Source of the DNA: Candidatus Aminicenantota bacterium | Lineage (GTDB): Bacteria > Acidobacteriota > UBA6911 > RPQK01 > JAJDTT01 | NCBI GenBank assembly: GCA_026706325.1 | Contig: JAPOYZ010000040.1 | Location: 1 to 8,737 of the forward strand | Reading direction: 5' to 3' | DNA length: 8,737 nt | Part shown: one piece after another, positions 5,767 through 8,737 of the stretch | Numbering within the stretch: position 1 is the first letter of the stretch | Layout: every line of letters begins with the position of its first letter | Notes under the pieces: generated by a model | Told to the model about the DNA's origin: nothing | The model's input: the letters and a program-made list of their open reading frames with translations, nothing else | The model's database searches: none | Position numbers and translations under genes: made by a program

Positions 5767-7701
5767 ATGATCGAGTATTTCTGGCTGGCCCTGGTCCCAC
5801 CCCTCGCCGGTTTCCTGTTCAACGGCCTGGCGGGGAAACGGCTGCCGGATCGCATCGTCTCCGGCGCCGGCTGCGCGGCCACCGGAGCCAGCTTCCTGTT
5901 TCTGCTGGCCGTCTTCGCCGAGTTCATCCGGCTGCCGGCCGCGGAGCAGCAGATCGTCCACCGCCTCTTCACCTGGATTCAGGCGGGGACCTTCACCGCC
6001 GAGTGCAGCTTCCTGCTGGACCCTCTCTCCATGGTCATGCTCCTGGTCATCACGGGGGTCGGATTCCTGATTCACGTCTACTCCACGGCCTACATGGGGG
6101 GCGAGACGGGTCTGTACCGCTATTTCTCCTATCTGAACCTGTTCGTATTCATGATGTCCCTGCTGGTGATGGCGGGGAACTACCTGCTGCTGTTCGTAGG
6201 GTGGGAAGGGGTGGGCCTCTGCTCCTATCTCCTGATCGGCTACTACATCGAGCGGAAGAGCGCCGGCGATGCGGCCAAGAAGGCCTTCGTGGTGAATCGG
6301 GTGGGAGACGCCTGTTTTCTCCTGGGCGTCTTTCTCATCTTCAAGACCTTCGGGACCCTGGAGTTTAGTTCCCTATTCGAAACCGTGAGCCGGACCCATC
6401 CCCAGCCCGAGAGCGGCTTCACCGTCCTGGCGGCAATCACTCTGCTCCTGTTCCTGGGGGCAACGGGCAAGAGCGCGCAGATCCCGCTTCAGGTCTGGCT
6501 GCCGGACGCCATGGAGGGACCCACTCCGGTGAGCGCTCTGATCCACGCCGCCACCATGGTGACCGCGGGCGTCTACCTGGTGGTGCGTTCGGCCGCGCTC
6601 TACAGCCGGGCCCCCGACGTGCTGCTGCTGGTGGCCGTCGTCGGAGTCTTGACGGCCCTCCTGGCGGCCCTCACGGCGCTGGTCCAACGGGACATCAAGA
6701 AGGTCCTGGCCTACTCCACCATCAGCCAACTGGGCTACATGTTCATGGCGCTGGGAGTGGGCGCCTTCAGCACCGGCATATTCCACCTGTTCACCCACGC
6801 CTTCTTCAAGGCCCTGCTCTTCCTGGGGGCGGGGAGCGTCCTGTTGCGGCTTCACCACGAACTGGACCTGTTCCGCATGGGGGGGCTGAAGGACTCCCTG
6901 CGGGTGACGTGTTGGACCATGTGGGTGGGCACCGCCGCCCTGGCCGGAATTGTCCCCCTGTCCGGGTTCTTCTCCAAGGACGAGATCCTGTGGAGAGCCC
7001 TCGACAGTCCCCTGGGGCATCCGGTCTTCTGGGTGGCGGGCCTGGTGGTGGCCGGGCTCACCGCCTTCTACATGTGCCGGCTCATGTTCCTGGCTTTCTA
7101 CGGATCGCCCAGCCACGGGCCCGGAGAATCCGGCTCGGAAAGCGGAACCGCCGTCACCGCGCCCCTGACCATACTGGCCGGGGCTGCGGCGGTCGCCGGA
7201 ATCGCCGGTCTGCCGGCCTACCTGGGCGACCACCGGTTGGATCGGTTTCTGGCGCCCGTGTTCCGGTATTCCTACGACCACGGAGTCTCGGCCAGCCACG
7301 CCTCCCACAGCCTGGAGTTGTTGGCGGGTGGCGCGGCCCTGGCCGTCAGCCTGTTGGGCGCCGGCCTGGCCTACCGGCTCTATGCCCGCGACCGGTCTCT
7401 GCCCCGGCGGTTGGCCGACCGGTTTCCGGCGCTCCACGCCACGCTCCTGCGGCAGTTCCGGATCGACGAGGCCTATTCCGTTTTCGTGGTCGGCGGTCTC
7501 AAGGCGCTGTCCCGCCGGGTGCTGTGGAGAATCGTCGACGTGGGCGTCCTGGACGGGGCGGTCAACGGCACCGCCTCCCTGTTTCGGCGTTGGAGCGGCG
7601 TTGCGACGCGGATGCAGAGTGGGAACACGCGAACCTACGCCGCGTGGATCGTGACCGGGGCCGCATTGGTCTTCCTGTATCTCTTTAGCGTGATCGGTTG
7701 A
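5767..7701 (+). CDS. nuoL: NADH-quinone oxidoreductase subunit L
   Basis: A 644-residue antiporter-like subunit of complex I, the distal proton pump. The proton-channel residues are present: Glu147 in FVGWEGVGLCSYLL, Asp181 in NRVGDACF, Lys235 in ATGKSAQIPLQVWLPDAM, His260 in ALIHAATMVTAGVYL and Lys348 in FTHAFFKALLFL. The broken-helix region LSGFFSKDEIL (398-408) is intact. The C-terminal third, after about residue 520, should form the lateral helix and closing membrane helix that clamp the pump modules; FRIDEAYS (565-572) and DGAVNGTA (596-603) are typical landmarks there. The ATG follows the nuoK stop by 2 bases with CAGGG just upstream. The TGA shares its last base with the nuoM ATG. Length and motifs are ordinary, with no sign of damage. 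Confidence 0.97.
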   Translation: MIEYFWLALVPPLAGFLFNGLAGKRLPDRIVSGAGCAATGASFLFLLAVFAEFIRLPAAEQQIVHRLFTWIQAGTFTAECSFLLDPLSMVMLLVITGVGFLIHVYSTAYMGGETGLYRYFSYLNLFVFMMSLLVMAGNYLLLFVGWEGVGLCSYLLIGYYIERKSAGDAAKKAFVVNRVGDACFLLGVFLIFKTFGTLEFSSLFETVSRTHPQPESGFTVLAAITLLLFLGATGKSAQIPLQVWLPDAMEGPTPVSALIHAATMVTAGVYLVVRSAALYSRAPDVLLLVAVVGVLTALLAALTALVQRDIKKVLAYSTISQLGYMFMALGVGAFSTGIFHLFTHAFFKALLFLGAGSVLLRLHHELDLFRMGGLKDSLRVTCWTMWVGTAALAGIVPLSGFFSKDEILWRALDSPLGHPVFWVAGLVVAGLTAFYMCRLMFLAFYGSPSHGPGESGSESGTAVTAPLTILAGAAAVAGIAGLPAYLGDHRLDRFLAPVFRYSYDHGVSASHASHSLELLAGGAALAVSLLGAGLAYRLYARDRSLPRRLADRFPALHATLLRQFRIDEAYSVFVVGGLKALSRRVLWRIVDVGVLDGAVNGTASLFRRWSGVATRMQSGNTRTYAAWIVTGAALVFLYLFSVIG

Positions 7702-8737
7702 TGCCTGTGGCTGCTTATCCTCTGAGCCTGTTGCTGCTGATTCCATCAATCGGAGCCGCCGTGGTCTGCCTGCTCCCGTCCGAACGGGACCGGCTCCTGA
7801 AATGGGCGGCTTTCATCGCTTCCCTGGCGACGTTTCTCTGGTCGGCCGTTCTCTTCCGGAATTTCGACAACCAGGCGGGTTCCTTCCAGATGGTGGAGCA
7901 GGCCGACTGGTTCCGGGCCGCCGGTTTCCAGGTCCAGTACTATCTGGGCCTGGACGGCATCAGCCTGCTCCTGGTGCTCCTGACCACGGTCCTGATCCCA
8001 CTGGCGCTGTTGTCGAGCTGGAACCTCAAGGACAAGCTCAAGCTCTACCTGGCCTCCATCCTGCTCCTGGAAGTGGGAATTCTGGGGGTCTTCCTGGCTC
8101 TGGACCTGATCCTCTTCTATGTCTTCTGGGAGGTCTCCCTGATTCCCATGTATTTCCTGATCGGAATCTGGGGGTCGCAACGCCGCATCTACGCGGCGGT
8201 GAAATTCTTCATCTACACCATGGCCGGTTCGCTGCTGATGTTGGCGGGGATCGTCGTCCTCCATTTCCTGCTGGGAACCGGCAACTTCGATCTGGTGGAA
8301 ATGACAGGAATCCTGAAACGGGGCGAGGCGGTTCTCTCCCCGGGAGTCGAGACCCTTCTTTTCGGCCTGTTCTTCGTGGCCTTCGCCGTCAAGGTTCCCG
8401 TCTTTCCGTTGCACACCTGGCTGCCGGACGCCCACACCGAGGCGCCGACGGCCGCTTCCGTGATCCTGGCCGGCGTCCTGCTCAAGATGGGGGCCTACGG
8501 GCTCCTGCGCTTCTGCCTTCCCCTCTTTCCCTCGGCGTCGGCCCAGTTGGCGCCGGCGATCTGCGTCCTGGCGTTGATCGGAATCATCTACGGCGCCCTG
8601 GTGGCCATGGTGCAGCCCGACCTGAAGCGGCTCGTGGCCTATTCGTCCGTCAGCCACCTGGGATTCGTGGTGCTGGGCATCTTCTCCTTCAGCTTTCAGT
8701 CCATGGAGGGAGCCGCCTACCAGATGCTCAATCATGG
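7701..8737 (+). CDS. nuoM: NADH-quinone oxidoreductase subunit M (5' part, cut by window edge)
   Basis: The frame is open from the ATG at 7701 to the right edge, giving the first 345 residues of a protein usually about 500 long. It is the second antiporter-like pump of complex I. Glu144 in FYVFWEVSLIPMYFLIG sits at the same number as the key glutamate of E. coli NuoM. Lys231 in AFAVKVPVFPLHTWLPDAH and Lys262 in VLLKMGAYGLLRF are the matching channel lysines, and LVAYSSVSHLGFVVLGI (311-327) is the usual next helix. The residues expected later in the protein lie outside the window. The start codon overlaps the nuoL stop by one base (TGATG) with no clear ribosome binding site, so translation is likely coupled. 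nuoN would be expected next. Confidence 0.96.
   Translation, partial: MPVAAYPLSLLLLIPSIGAAVVCLLPSERDRLLKWAAFIASLATFLWSAVLFRNFDNQAGSFQMVEQADWFRAAGFQVQYYLGLDGISLLLVLLTTVLIPLALLSSWNLKDKLKLYLASILLLEVGILGVFLALDLILFYVFWEVSLIPMYFLIGIWGSQRRIYAAVKFFIYTMAGSLLMLAGIVVLHFLLGTGNFDLVEMTGILKRGEAVLSPGVETLLFGLFFVAFAVKVPVFPLHTWLPDAHTEAPTAASVILAGVLLKMGAYGLLRFCLPLFPSASAQLAPAICVLALIGIIYGALVAMVQPDLKRLVAYSSVSHLGFVVLGIFSFSFQSMEGAAYQMLNH

Noticed and set aside
6373..8735. Long minus-strand open frames opposite nuoL (6373-7749) and nuoM (7746-8735)
   Set aside because: Their Gln/Gly/His/Arg-rich sequence with no motif is what the reverse of GC-rich membrane-protein codons gives. The plus strand is clearly nuoL and nuoM.

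Overview
The window is high-GC bacterial DNA with two tightly packed, divergently oriented gene clusters that meet in a short control region around 4709-4958. A lipoprotein signal and a complex I cluster suggest a Gram-negative-type aerobic or respiring bacterium. Acidobacteriota would fit the gene mix, but this is a guess from style, not from a marker gene.

Left cluster (minus strand, read from about 4790 down to 155). In transcription order it holds a possible 27-codon small ORF, a UPF0175-family small protein of the antitoxin/DNA-binding type, a large alkaline-phosphatase-superfamily lipoprotein, an extended short-chain dehydrogenase (NAD-dependent epimerase family), and a two-domain membrane protein. 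That last protein fuses a dolichol/phytol-kinase-like domain (VTE5/SEC59 type) to a DUF92 domain (VTE6/TMEM19 type). Every junction is a 4-base stop/start overlap (ATGA or GTGA), so the genes are almost certainly co-transcribed and translationally coupled. The fused kinase is the clearest unusual item. Its two halves resemble the two enzymes that successively phosphorylate phytol to phytyl diphosphate in plants and cyanobacteria, so one polypeptide could turn a free isoprenoid alcohol into its diphosphate. The partner genes suggest envelope lipid, isoprenoid or glycoconjugate work, but no substrate can be read from the sequence.

Right cluster (plus strand, 4959 to the right edge). nuoJ, nuoK, nuoL and the first 345 codons of nuoM encode proton-pumping membrane subunits of respiratory complex I. 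They are spaced by 2 bases or overlap by 1 base. The proton-path residues are present: Glu36 and Glu72 of NuoK, Glu147 and Lys235 of NuoL, and Glu144, Lys231 and Lys262 of NuoM. nuoJ is not preceded by nuoH/nuoI. It starts its own transcription unit behind a near-consensus sigma-70 promoter (TTGACA, 17 bases, TAAGAT) and a strong ribosome binding site, so the complex I genes are split in this genome.

The control region between the clusters also contains a 6-base inverted repeat with an A/T-rich centre, a candidate operator. The first 154 bases, beyond the end of the left cluster, contain no gene I can support.
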